A stretch of 64,000 bases of DNA from Dysgonomonas mossii (GTDB lineage: Bacteria; Bacteroidota; Bacteroidia; Bacteroidales; Dysgonomonadaceae): contig NZ_SPPK01000003.1 in assembly GCF_004569505.1 (NCBI RefSeq), positions 310,001 through 374,000 on the forward strand, given 5' to 3'. Made by a program: the position numbers and the translations under genes. Below the pieces are notes generated by a model. It was given only the letters and a program-made list of their open reading frames with translations. It was not told the origin of the DNA and made no database searches. The first letter of the stretch is position 1; each line of letters opens with the position of its first letter. Of this stretch, positions 54,738 to 63,341 are shown in pieces.

Positions 54738-55166
54738 ATGAGACGTAAAATAACCCTTCCAATACTCGGCATAGTTCTTATGACTTTGACTGTTTTATTG
54801 GGAAACAATAGTGTGTTTGGGAATAACAACACTACGAATAATGATACTCCTATTGTAACGCTTACCTCTTCTAATTATGAAAAAGAGACCGGAACAGGAT
54901 TAGTATTTGTTGACTTTTGGGCTCCGTGGTGTGGGCCATGTCGCCGAATGGCTCCTATTCTCGAAAGTGTAGCTAAAGAATACAAAGGATCGGCAAAGAT
55001 CGGAAAGATAAATGTTGACAACTACAAGAAGTTTTCTATAGATAAAGGGATTGAGGTATTGCCTACTATTGTTGTATATAAAGATGGAAAGGAGATTACT
55101 CGCTTGAGAGGTTTGGTATCTAAAGAAGACCTTGTGAAAATAATTACAGAGCATACAAAAAAGTAA
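54738..55166 (+). CDS. Exported thioredoxin
   Basis: This 142-aa protein has a hydrophobic N-terminal segment (ITLPILGIVLMTLTVLLGN) and then a complete thioredoxin domain with the WCGPC active site (Cys65 and Cys68) and the cis-Pro in VLPTIVVYKDG. The leader makes it periplasmic or membrane-anchored, so it is not the housekeeping cytoplasmic thioredoxin. It may reduce or oxidise disulfides of exported proteins. The gene is on its own. Confidence 0.9.
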   Translation: MRRKITLPILGIVLMTLTVLLGNNSVFGNNNTTNNDTPIVTLTSSNYEKETGTGLVFVDFWAPWCGPCRRMAPILESVAKEYKGSAKIGKINVDNYKKFSIDKGIEVLPTIVVYKDGKEITRLRGLVSKEDLVKIITEHTKK

Positions 55167-55175
55167 GCTGTTACT

Positions 55176-55225
55176 ATAAATAACAAAAATGGCAGATCAG
55201 ATGATCTGCCATTTTTGTTATTTAT
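55176..55225. terminator. Bidirectional terminator with a 24-bp perfect stem
   Basis: Bases 55,176-55,199 and 55,202-55,225 are exact inverted copies (ATAAATAACAAAAATGGC... and its complement). The stem lies between the convergent thioredoxin and transglutaminase genes and has A- and T-runs on both sides. Confidence 0.88.
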
Positions 55226-55235
55226 ATTTCAACTG

Positions 55236-57890
55236 TTATTTTGTTCCTTTCTCCAATTCTATTGTCTTAATTATATTCTCTCCGATTCCAATGCGGTAAC
55301 CTTGCGAAGAATACAAAATACCGCCATTTGTAGAGATGTATACTGTAAGCGGGAAGTTGTTTGAAAATTCGATTTGCAAAGCTCCCGCAACTGTATTTAA
55401 CAAAGTCCTGTTATGATCAGTCATCCATAATGATTGCTTAGGTAGACCTTTAAAGACAGAAGCATCAAACGCTTTACTTAGCTTGTCGTCAGGAATAGCA
55501 AACAAGATTCCTCCGCCCCATTCTTCAATAGCTTGTTGTACGGCCGGAAGGTCTTGCAGGATATGCTTAGTAGGTTCTTTGTCCGGATCAGCAAAGCAGA
55601 TCATCAAACCTTTGCCGTTCGTTAGTTCTTTGATTGACTTTTTACTGCCGTCTTGTAATGTAATAACTGTGTTCGGATCTACGATACCTTGTACCTGAAT
55701 GCGACCTTCTACTTTCGGTAATTCGATTTCGAATGTTTTCGCTTCATTGCCTTTTACTTCAAAGTAGCGTGTACTTATCGTTACAGAACCATCATTTCCA
55801 CGACTACCTATCATCAAACGATAGTAGCCTGCATCTACTGTTATTTTAGCCGGTAGATCTTTTATACTGTTTTCATAATCGAGAGTAACAAAGTCACCAT
55901 TGTCGTATCGGGCAATTGTGAAATGAGTATAATAACCCGGTTTCACAATATTATCCTTTGCATTTGTAAACTGAATTGTAGCCTTTGGCTGTTCTTCGGC
56001 TTGCTTATCAAAGAATACATCAGTCCAAGCAGTTTCCCCCTTTAGATATTGAGGGCGTCCTGTTGCACGATCAATACGTGCAGGGATGTCCATAGAACGA
56101 CAAAGAGCAACAAATAATATATCCCTTGATGGCTTATCTGAAACTTTCAATTCATATACGCCTTTAGGTGAGATCGGGCATTTGAAATAATTTTGTTCTT
56201 CATCAATTTTAATATTTTCACGAACAAAGTTTATTACTTCATTAATATCATTCCTCGATTTGTTTATAAAATCTTCCGTTAATGCTTTTTTGAAGAAGCT
56301 TCGCCACGGACGAATCAATTCTTGTGATATTCTTGGAGAATAGATGCTGCCTACCAAAGGGCTGTCTTCGGCTAGTTTCTTTTGTGTCGCATCTTGTCCG
56401 ATAGTAAGGTGATCTAACAGGTATCCAGCCGGAGTATCTCGTAAATCTTTATCGGATAGAGATAATAAGAATGCATTCAGATATGGATTATCTTTCTTAG
56501 CCTCCATAAAAGAGGATATTTCCTGCCAGTTTCCTTGCGATTTGGATAAAATATTCCAAGTCTTATCAGGGTTTAGCTTATTTTTTTCTGCAAATTTCTT
56601 AGCATCCGATTCACTAATAAATGTTGCCATATATGCATTGCGTATCGAGTCTTCGTGAGCCAGACGTTTTGCGTTTTCAGCAATCTTTTCTGGTGCTAAT
56701 TCTTTTATGGCTTGTTCTGCCGGCGCTTCCATTACAATGGTTTCATCTAAGCCTTTTCCCGGTTTATTATTTAATGTAACTGTCACTTCTCCCGATTCAG
56801 GAGTAGATTTAGCATATCCATATATATCACCCTTATTTGCCCAAACAAATATGTCTCCCATTCCTGAGATTATAGAAGCTGTTCCATCGGTTTTAGTAGT
56901 ACTTGTGGCAATAGGGTAAAACTCAGCATAATTGTACACTTTAAATTTTACGGTTGCACCTTCTACAGGTTTACCGGCTTCGTCTACTATTTTTACTTTT
57001 ACATCGCGTGTGTTTGTATAATTACCAAGCAGATTAATAACCGAATAGAGGTCTGTTTGTACATTCTTTTCCTCAGGTCCATTGTACAGTCCAAAAACAT
57101 TCGTATGTACCATCATAGCACGTTTTACTGGAGCAGAGAACCACGCTACATCCAATTCTGGTTCTGGTTCGCAAGCTCCTATATAATGCCATTTACCATC
57201 CACCCATGCTTCTACCCATGCGTGATTGTCGTCGGTGTGTACCCAGCGTGGCGTGTAACATTGTCGGGCAGGGATGCCTACAGCACGAAGAGCAGCGGTA
57301 GTGAATGTGGATTCTTCGCCACAGCGTCCCCAAGAAGTCTTAGCTAAAGCAAGTGGTGCGGATGTGCGTCCGTCTGTTCCTCGGTAAGTTACTTTTTCAT
57401 GACACCAGTGATTTACCTCCAATACTGCTTTTTCCATTGTCAGCCCTTTTACTCTATCTTTGAGTTCATCGAAGAACACTTGTCGGGCAGTATCTAGATT
57501 TTCGTTATTTACACGATAGACCAATACAAAATGACGGAATATATCATCCGGTATTTTTTTACCCCAATCGAAGTAATCACGAGCTTTGAATGCTGCATCT
57601 ACTTGACCAAGGAAAAAATCCGCATCATAATCTGCAAGATCTGAAAGAGGCATATAAGCGTATAGGAATTCTAAAGCCTCACGCTGTTCCAGAGTGAGAT
57701 CTTGTTTGTCTAAAGCAGAAAACAATTGTTCACTACGTCCTGCCGCAAGGTCTTTGCGTTTCATAAACTGTTGGTGTACTTGTTCCCTATACTCTTTATC
57801 TTTAAGGAAATGCTTGTCTGCCGAACTGCATGCGCCTAAGATAAAAAGAAGAGATATCATTAATAGAGAACTGAAAATGATTTTTTTCAT
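55236..57890 (-). CDS. Large lipoprotein with transglutaminase-like domain
   Basis: This 884-aa lipoprotein (lipobox LGAC) carries a transglutaminase-like cysteine-protease fold at about residues 145-245. The Cys is in GRCGEESTFTTAALRAVGIPAR (Cys190), the His in DNHAWVEAWVDGKWHYIG, and the Asp lies in the following ELDVAW part. After this comes an Ig-like or carboxypeptidase-regulatory-like segment (VKIVDEAGKPVEGATVKFKVYNYAEF). The C-terminal third resembles a second domain with a thioredoxin-like end. It probably processes peptide or protein in the periplasm, but the substrate is not known. An 11-bp inverted repeat lies upstream. Confidence 0.82.
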   Translation of the reverse strand: MKKIIFSSLLMISLLFILGACSSADKHFLKDKEYREQVHQQFMKRKDLAAGRSEQLFSALDKQDLTLEQREALEFLYAYMPLSDLADYDADFFLGQVDAAFKARDYFDWGKKIPDDIFRHFVLVYRVNNENLDTARQVFFDELKDRVKGLTMEKAVLEVNHWCHEKVTYRGTDGRTSAPLALAKTSWGRCGEESTFTTAALRAVGIPARQCYTPRWVHTDDNHAWVEAWVDGKWHYIGACEPEPELDVAWFSAPVKRAMMVHTNVFGLYNGPEEKNVQTDLYSVINLLGNYTNTRDVKVKIVDEAGKPVEGATVKFKVYNYAEFYPIATSTTKTDGTASIISGMGDIFVWANKGDIYGYAKSTPESGEVTVTLNNKPGKGLDETIVMEAPAEQAIKELAPEKIAENAKRLAHEDSIRNAYMATFISESDAKKFAEKNKLNPDKTWNILSKSQGNWQEISSFMEAKKDNPYLNAFLLSLSDKDLRDTPAGYLLDHLTIGQDATQKKLAEDSPLVGSIYSPRISQELIRPWRSFFKKALTEDFINKSRNDINEVINFVRENIKIDEEQNYFKCPISPKGVYELKVSDKPSRDILFVALCRSMDIPARIDRATGRPQYLKGETAWTDVFFDKQAEEQPKATIQFTNAKDNIVKPGYYTHFTIARYDNGDFVTLDYENSIKDLPAKITVDAGYYRLMIGSRGNDGSVTISTRYFEVKGNEAKTFEIELPKVEGRIQVQGIVDPNTVITLQDGSKKSIKELTNGKGLMICFADPDKEPTKHILQDLPAVQQAIEEWGGGILFAIPDDKLSKAFDASVFKGLPKQSLWMTDHNRTLLNTVAGALQIEFSNNFPLTVYISTNGGILYSSQGYRIGIGENIIKTIELEKGTK

Positions 57891-57930
57891 CTTTGGTGAT
57901 ATTTATAGGTTTAGTAAAAGACAAATACTG

Positions 57931-57959
57931 ATAATACTTTGCATAGTTCAAAGTATTAT
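57931..57959. repeat. 11-bp inverted repeat between lptD and the transglutaminase lipoprotein gene
   Basis: ATAATACTTTG (57,931-57,941) and CAAAGTATTAT (57,949-57,959) are exact inverse copies with a 7-nt centre. It is 40 bp upstream of the lipoprotein start at 57,890 and has no T-run on the transcribed strand, so it could be an operator or an mRNA hairpin. Confidence 0.5.
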
Positions 57960-57967
57960 GAAACATA

Positions 57968-60778
57968 TTAATCCCAATTAGGATCATAGCTGGAAGCCCG
58001 TCCGCGTTGCTCGTATTTCAAATCCTGAAGCATTGAAGAACTTGCACGTAACGATACATAATATGATTTGTATTGACCCACAGGGTTGAAACTTGCCGAA
58101 ATAGACCAACAGTGTAGGTTGCGAGTAAGATTACAACTCATGTATGCTATTTTGCCTGCATCGAAGTCATAACTGGCATTGAAATTGAAACTCCAATTTT
58201 TGGTCGGTTGTATATTTCCGTTCAAGCTGAGGGCTTTAGTTAACGTACCTCTATATTCTGCGTAATCGTTTCGAGCTGCTTGCTTAGGTAGTTTATTCGT
58301 ATTATAATTCATTGAGAAGCTGATCCCCAAATTCCACTTGATCTCATTTTTTACATAACCATCTTCATCATACTGGTTATCATCTTTTTTTGCCTCCATC
58401 AAGCTTTTACGTTCTTCTTCTTCTCCGGATGCGGCCAAATTATTTTCACTCTGTGTGGATTCATCTTCCTTCTTTTTAGAATCCTTATCCTTGTCATCGC
58501 CGCCTCCAAACCATTTTTTGAATGTATCCTGATTAATAGATGGCGATATGGAATATCCTGTACTTTTCAATCGCCCAAACCCTTTTCCGTTTGAAATACG
58601 AAGTTCATTGACACGTCTCAAACTGGTTACTTCCCCTGCATCGTTTGTCTCAGCTCTATAGAGATATGGGTCGAATGCTGCATTCAGATTTACAGTAAAT
58701 GATTTGCTGAACTTGAGCCGGAGCCCCATGTTTATGTCACTCCATTTGAACTCTTTGGCCATCATATTGTGACTGAAATTAATCCCGAGATTATCAATCA
58801 AACTGATCTTTTTTATAGAGTCATTGGAGTCTCTGTATTTCATTTCAAGATTGTTGTCGAAGCTGAAATTAATCATTCCTTGGGCTCCTTGGCTTGGTAC
58901 ACCAAACATACCTTGTTCATATGGAGAATATTTATTTCCTGTATCTCTCCAATTCCCTTCCGAATCATAGTAATATAACTTTTCATAAAATCCGAATTTT
59001 TGACTACTGAAATCCGGAGCATAACTTAGACTTATGCTAGGGGTGAATACATGGCGGATCTGAGTGTTCTTTGAAAATATAGGAGTGAACATCCCATACA
59101 GCTTGGTTTGAAAACCAAGAGAGAAATTGAAATCATAAACGCGGTTGAATGAATAGGTTGTATCTTCAACTACCATGCGGCGTTGATCAGCATCCCATCG
59201 CTTTTCTATTTTGCTTGTATACCATCGCTCGGTATAGTTGAAAGACGGAGTGATATTTAGGTAGTTTAACGCACTAAAAGTGGCAGACACAGGGATTGTA
59301 TGTTTCATTGCATTATTCCAGTCTTTTTGCAAGTTAGACTGAAATAGCTTGTTTTCTTTTGTCGTAATACTGTTTCTTAAATCTCCCGTATAACTCAATT
59401 GTATCTTCTCGTACCATTTTTCTGCACCTACAGCATCTTTTCTTTTAAACGGAGCTATGCGGCTCATAGTAACTGTAACGTTAGGCAAGGTAAGAGATAT
59501 TGTTGAGTCTTGTGTACGTTGGGCTGCACTAATATTAGCAGAGAAACTCCACGGAGAATTTGGTATCTTTTGCGTAAGGGTTACATTTGAACTTTTTGTA
59601 TTATTTGTTCCCATAGGGGTGTAAGCCGTATTCAGGTCATTACGGTCGTAAGAACTGGTAGAGAATTGTACACTAGCCGATAACGTCCTAAACATATTTG
59701 ACTTAGGGTCTTGGCTATGTGTCCAGTTGATTTTTAGGTCTTTTGCCAAAGAGTAATCTATTCCCTTTTCTCCGAGTTTGGTAACTAGATATCCTACATC
59801 AAATCCCCCCGAATATTTATACCTTTTTCTGTATGATGAGCGGGCATTGATTCCCCACGAACCTTTAGTATATATTTCTCCGGTCACAGCTAAATCGATA
59901 TTATCATTGATCGCAAAGTAATAACCTCCGTCTCTTAAGTTAAATCCTCGGGCGAGCTCATCTCCATAGGAAGGCATGATAACCCCCGAAGAATACTTTT
60001 CAGAAAATGGGAAAAATCCAAACGGTAAGCCGATAGGAAGAGGTAAATCTTCAATAACAAGATATGCAGGACCTGTTACGACGTTCTTTTTAGGCCTCAC
60101 CTTGGCTTTTGTCAGTGCCAAGTAAAAGTGAGGGTGTTCGTGATCGTCGCAAGTAGTATATTTTCCCTCTCTCATGAAAAACGAATTGTCGTCGTTCTTT
60201 TTTGCTCTGCTTGCTACAATATATCCTTCTCCTTGAGTGGTAATAACATTTGTAATATAACCTTTCTTTGTTTTAAAGTTATATTTCATTGTTTTTGATT
60301 CGTAGTCTGTTCCTCCATCTGTAAATACAGGGAATCCAAATTCTTTTCCTACAGAATCGAGACCGTATGTGGCATAAACAAGGCTACTATCCATGTTCAT
60401 CCATATCTTTTCTCCTTTGAGTGAAATATCGGTGTATTTCACAACGCTTTCGCCATATAAATATCCCCAATTTCCTGCTGTAAGAACTATGGAGTCATTG
60501 GCTGTATAGTCTACTACAGCGTCCAAAACGGCTTTCTTTTTCTTTATAGAGTCGGACGGAAGGGAGTCTCCACGCATTCGTATAGAATCATTCTGAGTCT
60601 TACGAACCGGGTCTCGACTTAAACGAACCCGAGGTGATGCAGAGTCGGTAGGCAATGAGTCTTGAGGGGTGTCGAGATGTGTTATACGTGACTCTATACG
60701 AGAAATTTGTGCACCCCAAAAAGGCACAGAAAAAAGAATAAGCAGAAACGTATACGTCAACAACTGAATTTTCCTCAT
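57968..60778 (-). CDS. lptD: LPS assembly outer-membrane protein LptD
   Basis: This 936-aa exported protein is the outer-membrane translocon that places lipopolysaccharide on the cell surface. An N-terminal OstA/LptA-like jellyroll region (about 90-210; VVKYTDISLKGEKIWMNM, REGKYTTCDDHEHPHFYLAL) is followed by a large barrel domain. The barrel has LPIGLPFGFFPFSEKYSSGVIMPSYGDE, a stretch well conserved in LptD. An acidic and lysine-rich linker (DDKDKDSKKKEDEST) sits around residue 760. Its promoter box is at 60,813-60,820. The accessory lipoprotein LptE is not in the window. Confidence 0.87.
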   Translation of the reverse strand: MRKIQLLTYTFLLILFSVPFWGAQISRIESRITHLDTPQDSLPTDSASPRVRLSRDPVRKTQNDSIRMRGDSLPSDSIKKKKAVLDAVVDYTANDSIVLTAGNWGYLYGESVVKYTDISLKGEKIWMNMDSSLVYATYGLDSVGKEFGFPVFTDGGTDYESKTMKYNFKTKKGYITNVITTQGEGYIVASRAKKNDDNSFFMREGKYTTCDDHEHPHFYLALTKAKVRPKKNVVTGPAYLVIEDLPLPIGLPFGFFPFSEKYSSGVIMPSYGDELARGFNLRDGGYYFAINDNIDLAVTGEIYTKGSWGINARSSYRKRYKYSGGFDVGYLVTKLGEKGIDYSLAKDLKINWTHSQDPKSNMFRTLSASVQFSTSSYDRNDLNTAYTPMGTNNTKSSNVTLTQKIPNSPWSFSANISAAQRTQDSTISLTLPNVTVTMSRIAPFKRKDAVGAEKWYEKIQLSYTGDLRNSITTKENKLFQSNLQKDWNNAMKHTIPVSATFSALNYLNITPSFNYTERWYTSKIEKRWDADQRRMVVEDTTYSFNRVYDFNFSLGFQTKLYGMFTPIFSKNTQIRHVFTPSISLSYAPDFSSQKFGFYEKLYYYDSEGNWRDTGNKYSPYEQGMFGVPSQGAQGMINFSFDNNLEMKYRDSNDSIKKISLIDNLGINFSHNMMAKEFKWSDINMGLRLKFSKSFTVNLNAAFDPYLYRAETNDAGEVTSLRRVNELRISNGKGFGRLKSTGYSISPSINQDTFKKWFGGGDDKDKDSKKKEDESTQSENNLAASGEEEERKSLMEAKKDDNQYDEDGYVKNEIKWNLGISFSMNYNTNKLPKQAARNDYAEYRGTLTKALSLNGNIQPTKNWSFNFNASYDFDAGKIAYMSCNLTRNLHCWSISASFNPVGQYKSYYVSLRASSSMLQDLKYEQRGRASSYDPNWD

Positions 60779-60812
60779 GTAGAGACCTCTAACTATATAG
60801 TGTATTCGGATG

Positions 60813-60820
60813 CAAAGCTA
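60813..60820 (-). promoter_or_regulatory. -7 box (TAGCTTTG) for lptD
   Basis: TAGCTTTG on the minus strand fits TAnnTTTG, 35 bp before the lptD start. Confidence 0.45.
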
Positions 60821-60940
60821 ATCAATTATATAAGAAAGCATAATATGAAAAATCAAAAAAAGTATAAATTTTCATCTTCCATCCTAAGAATCAAATTGAA
60901 TTGATAGAAACTTTATCCTTAAATATTGTGATTAATTTTT

Positions 60941-60948
60941 TATCTTTG
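60941..60948 (+). promoter_or_regulatory. -7 box (TATCTTTG) for the M64 peptidase gene
   Basis: TATCTTTG fits TAnnTTTG and puts the transcript start near 60,955. That supports the ATG at 60,973 and excludes the earlier in-frame start at 60,901. Confidence 0.5.
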
Positions 60949-60972
60949 TTCTATTCTAAAACGAAGCTTTTC

Positions 60973-62250
60973 ATGAAATATTTTCTGTTAACCCTATCAC
61001 TTTTCCTTCTTGCACTGGGGGGATATTCTCAAAACTTTGAAGAATACTTTGAAAACAAAACGTTGCGTGTGGATTATATATTTACAGGTGACAATGTCTC
61101 TCAGACCGTTTCTCTCGAACAATTAAACCAATTGCCCCAATGGGCAGGACGCCGTCACCATCTTGCAGAACTGGGAAGACAAGGTAACGGGCAAATCAAA
61201 ATGACGGATCATAGAACCGGGAAATGTATTTATCTTGAATCCTTCAGTTCTTTATTTCAAGAATGGCTCACTATCCCTGAAGCTGCTACAGTAAGAAAAA
61301 GTTTCGAAAACACATTCTTATTACCATACCCCAAAGATAAGGTTGATATAGAGGTAAGTTTGCGAGAAAAAGACGGTTCGTACAAAACCGCTCTTAGGCA
61401 TACTGTCGCTCCTGACGATATCCTAATAAGGAAAAAAGGTTTGAAAAATATCCCTGCTTATACCGTTATACATCAAGGTGGACCTGTAGATAAATGCGTC
61501 AATGTCGTTATTCTGGCAGAAGGTTACACGACTTCTGAAATGGAAAAATTCAGACAAAATGCAAAAACGGCATGCGAACAGATTTTAGCACATAGCCCAT
61601 TTAATCGTATGCAAGATAAGTTCAACTTTATTGCTGTAGAAACAGAATCGAAAGACTCCGGTGTAAGCGTGCCTCGTAAAGGCAAATGGAATGAAACGGT
61701 TTTTCATTCCCATTTCGATACCTTTTATTCTGATCGTTATCTGACTACTACGAATGTAAAGGATATACACGACCCAATTGCAGGGATACCTTATGCTCAT
61801 ATTATTATATTAGCGAATACTGATGTATATGGCGGTGGTGGTATTTTTAATGCCTATACATTGACCACGACGGGGCATGCAGACTTCAAGCCTGTTGTTG
61901 TTCATGAATTTGGTCATAGCTTTGGTGGATTGGCCGATGAATACTACTATGAGAATGATACGTTTAGCGATAGCTATCCTTTTGGTGTAGAGCCATGGGA
62001 ACCAAATATAACAACGCTTGTCGATTTTAATTCGAAATGGAAAAGCTTATTGGTAAAAGACACTCCAATTCCTACGGATATAAAGTCGGCTGATAAATAT
62101 CCAATAGGTGTCTTTGAAGGAGGAGGCTATTCGTCTAAAGGGATATATCGTCCTGCTATTGACTGTAGAATGAAGACAAATACTTGCAAAGATTTTTGTC
62201 CTGCATGCCAAAAGGCACTTGAACAACTCATTAAATTTTATACCGAATAA
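60973..62250 (+). CDS. M64 family secreted metallopeptidase (IgA-peptidase type)
   Basis: This 425-aa exported protein has a signal peptide (LLTLSLFLLALGGYSQ). The zinc motif HEFGHSFGGLADEYYY starts at about residue 311 and continues to the distal Asp and Glu of the family. An IgA-peptidase M64-type N-terminal domain comes first (about 25-170), and CVNVVILAEGYTTSEMEKF marks the start of the protease. The first M64 enzyme studied cleaves human IgA, but most members have unknown substrates, so IgA cleavage should not be assumed here. The cysteine-rich tail (CRMKTNTCKDFCPACQ) is a usual feature. Confidence 0.88.
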   Translation: MKYFLLTLSLFLLALGGYSQNFEEYFENKTLRVDYIFTGDNVSQTVSLEQLNQLPQWAGRRHHLAELGRQGNGQIKMTDHRTGKCIYLESFSSLFQEWLTIPEAATVRKSFENTFLLPYPKDKVDIEVSLREKDGSYKTALRHTVAPDDILIRKKGLKNIPAYTVIHQGGPVDKCVNVVILAEGYTTSEMEKFRQNAKTACEQILAHSPFNRMQDKFNFIAVETESKDSGVSVPRKGKWNETVFHSHFDTFYSDRYLTTTNVKDIHDPIAGIPYAHIIILANTDVYGGGGIFNAYTLTTTGHADFKPVVVHEFGHSFGGLADEYYYENDTFSDSYPFGVEPWEPNITTLVDFNSKWKSLLVKDTPIPTDIKSADKYPIGVFEGGGYSSKGIYRPAIDCRMKTNTCKDFCPACQKALEQLIKFYTE

Positions 62251-62292
62251 AAAAAATATAGTTAAGGATTTTATTTATAAGGATAAAACAGC

Positions 62293-62300
62293 TATTTTTG
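62293..62300 (+). promoter_or_regulatory. -7 box (TATTTTTG) for the TPR protein gene
   Basis: TATTTTTG fits TAnnTTTG, 56 bp upstream of the ATG at 62,356. Confidence 0.45.
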
Positions 62301-62355
62301 TCGCTGCTAAATTTGAAATAAACAGAATAATATAAATATTTATAACAGATTAAAA

Positions 62356-63060
62356 ATGTCTAAAAAGAAACAAGCTGAATTGCGTGAAGAAAAAGACTGG
62401 GAACGTATTGGAACAGCAGTTGCAGAATCAGAACGTTTCATTGAAAAATACCAAAAACAATTATTAATAGGTATTGGTGCTATAGTTGTTGTAGTTAGTG
62501 CATTTCTTGCATACAACTATTTTATTGTAGGGCCAAAAACTACCGAAGCTCAGGTGGCAATGTTCAGAGGTGAACAGTACTTCAGAGCCGGACAAGATTC
62601 ATTAGCTGTTTTTGGAGATAAAAACGGATATGTAGGATTTGAGTCAATCATAAGTGACTATGGTTCTACTAAAGCCGGAAAACTGGCTAAACTATATGCC
62701 GGGATCTGTTATGCAAATATGGGTAACTACGAGAAAGGTCTTGAATACCTGAAAGACTATAGCGGTAGTGATAAAATAATATCACAACTGGCGAATGGTG
62801 CAATCGGCGACTGCTTGGATAACCTGGGAAAATCAGATGAGGCTGTTTCTTATTATATCAAGGCTGCTAAAGGTGTAGATAATGCTTCTCAAAGCCCTAT
62901 GTTATACAAAAAAGCAGGTCTTATATATCGTAATCAAGGAAATTACGATAAAGTAATTGAAGTGTTTTCAATTATAAAGAATCAATATATGAATTCTCCT
63001 CTTGCTATTGAAGCAGACAAATATATTGATGAAGCTAATATACTTAAAGGACAGAAATAA
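62356..63060 (+). CDS. Membrane-anchored tetratricopeptide repeat protein
   Basis: This 234-aa protein has a charged N-terminal tail, one membrane helix (about 36-55; LLIGIGAIVVVVSAFLAYNY) and four or five TPR-like helical repeats, for example AKLYAGICYANMGNYEKGLEYLKDY and LYKKAGLIYRNQGNYDKVIEVF. The layout is like the YfgM-type proteins that act with the Sec machinery or chaperones at the inner membrane, but this link is weak. It is followed by a strong terminator. Confidence 0.82.
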   Translation: MSKKKQAELREEKDWERIGTAVAESERFIEKYQKQLLIGIGAIVVVVSAFLAYNYFIVGPKTTEAQVAMFRGEQYFRAGQDSLAVFGDKNGYVGFESIISDYGSTKAGKLAKLYAGICYANMGNYEKGLEYLKDYSGSDKIISQLANGAIGDCLDNLGKSDEAVSYYIKAAKGVDNASQSPMLYKKAGLIYRNQGNYDKVIEVFSIIKNQYMNSPLAIEADKYIDEANILKGQK

Positions 63061-63082
63061 TAGATCTTATTATATATTATAC

Positions 63083-63117
63083 AAAAGAGTTCCGCTAGAC
63101 AGCGGAACTCTTTTTGT
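63083..63117 (+). terminator. Terminator after the TPR gene
   Basis: AAAAGAGTTCCGCT pairs with AGCGGAACTCTTTT over 14 bp (loop AGAC), followed by T and GTTT. Confidence 0.92.
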
Positions 63118-63203
63118 TTATATTACTTTTCAAAATAATAATTATCTAACTAAAAGAGATCTTTGAAATAAAAGTAAAATAAGAGTGGTAATCAGAAACT
63201 AAA

Positions 63204-63249
63204 AAAGGTGACATAAAGAACATATTAAAACCTGTCACCTTTGTCACTT
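63204..63249. promoter_or_regulatory. Inverted repeat and tandem GTCAC motif 3' of ahcY
   Basis: AAAGGTGACA (63,204-63,213) and TGTCACCTTT (63,233-63,242) form a 10-bp inverted repeat. The right arm begins the 20-mer TGTCACCTTTGTCACTTTTT. That 20-mer repeats the spacing of the motif at 4,172-4,191 upstream of argE. It may be a protein-binding site. Confidence 0.3.
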
Positions 63250-63341
63250 TTTGAATAAGGAAGCGAGCGCTAATACCGTATCACATATTGCAAAAAAAAC
63301 GGGCTTTAAAACAAAGCCCGTTTATATTGATAGATGATATC

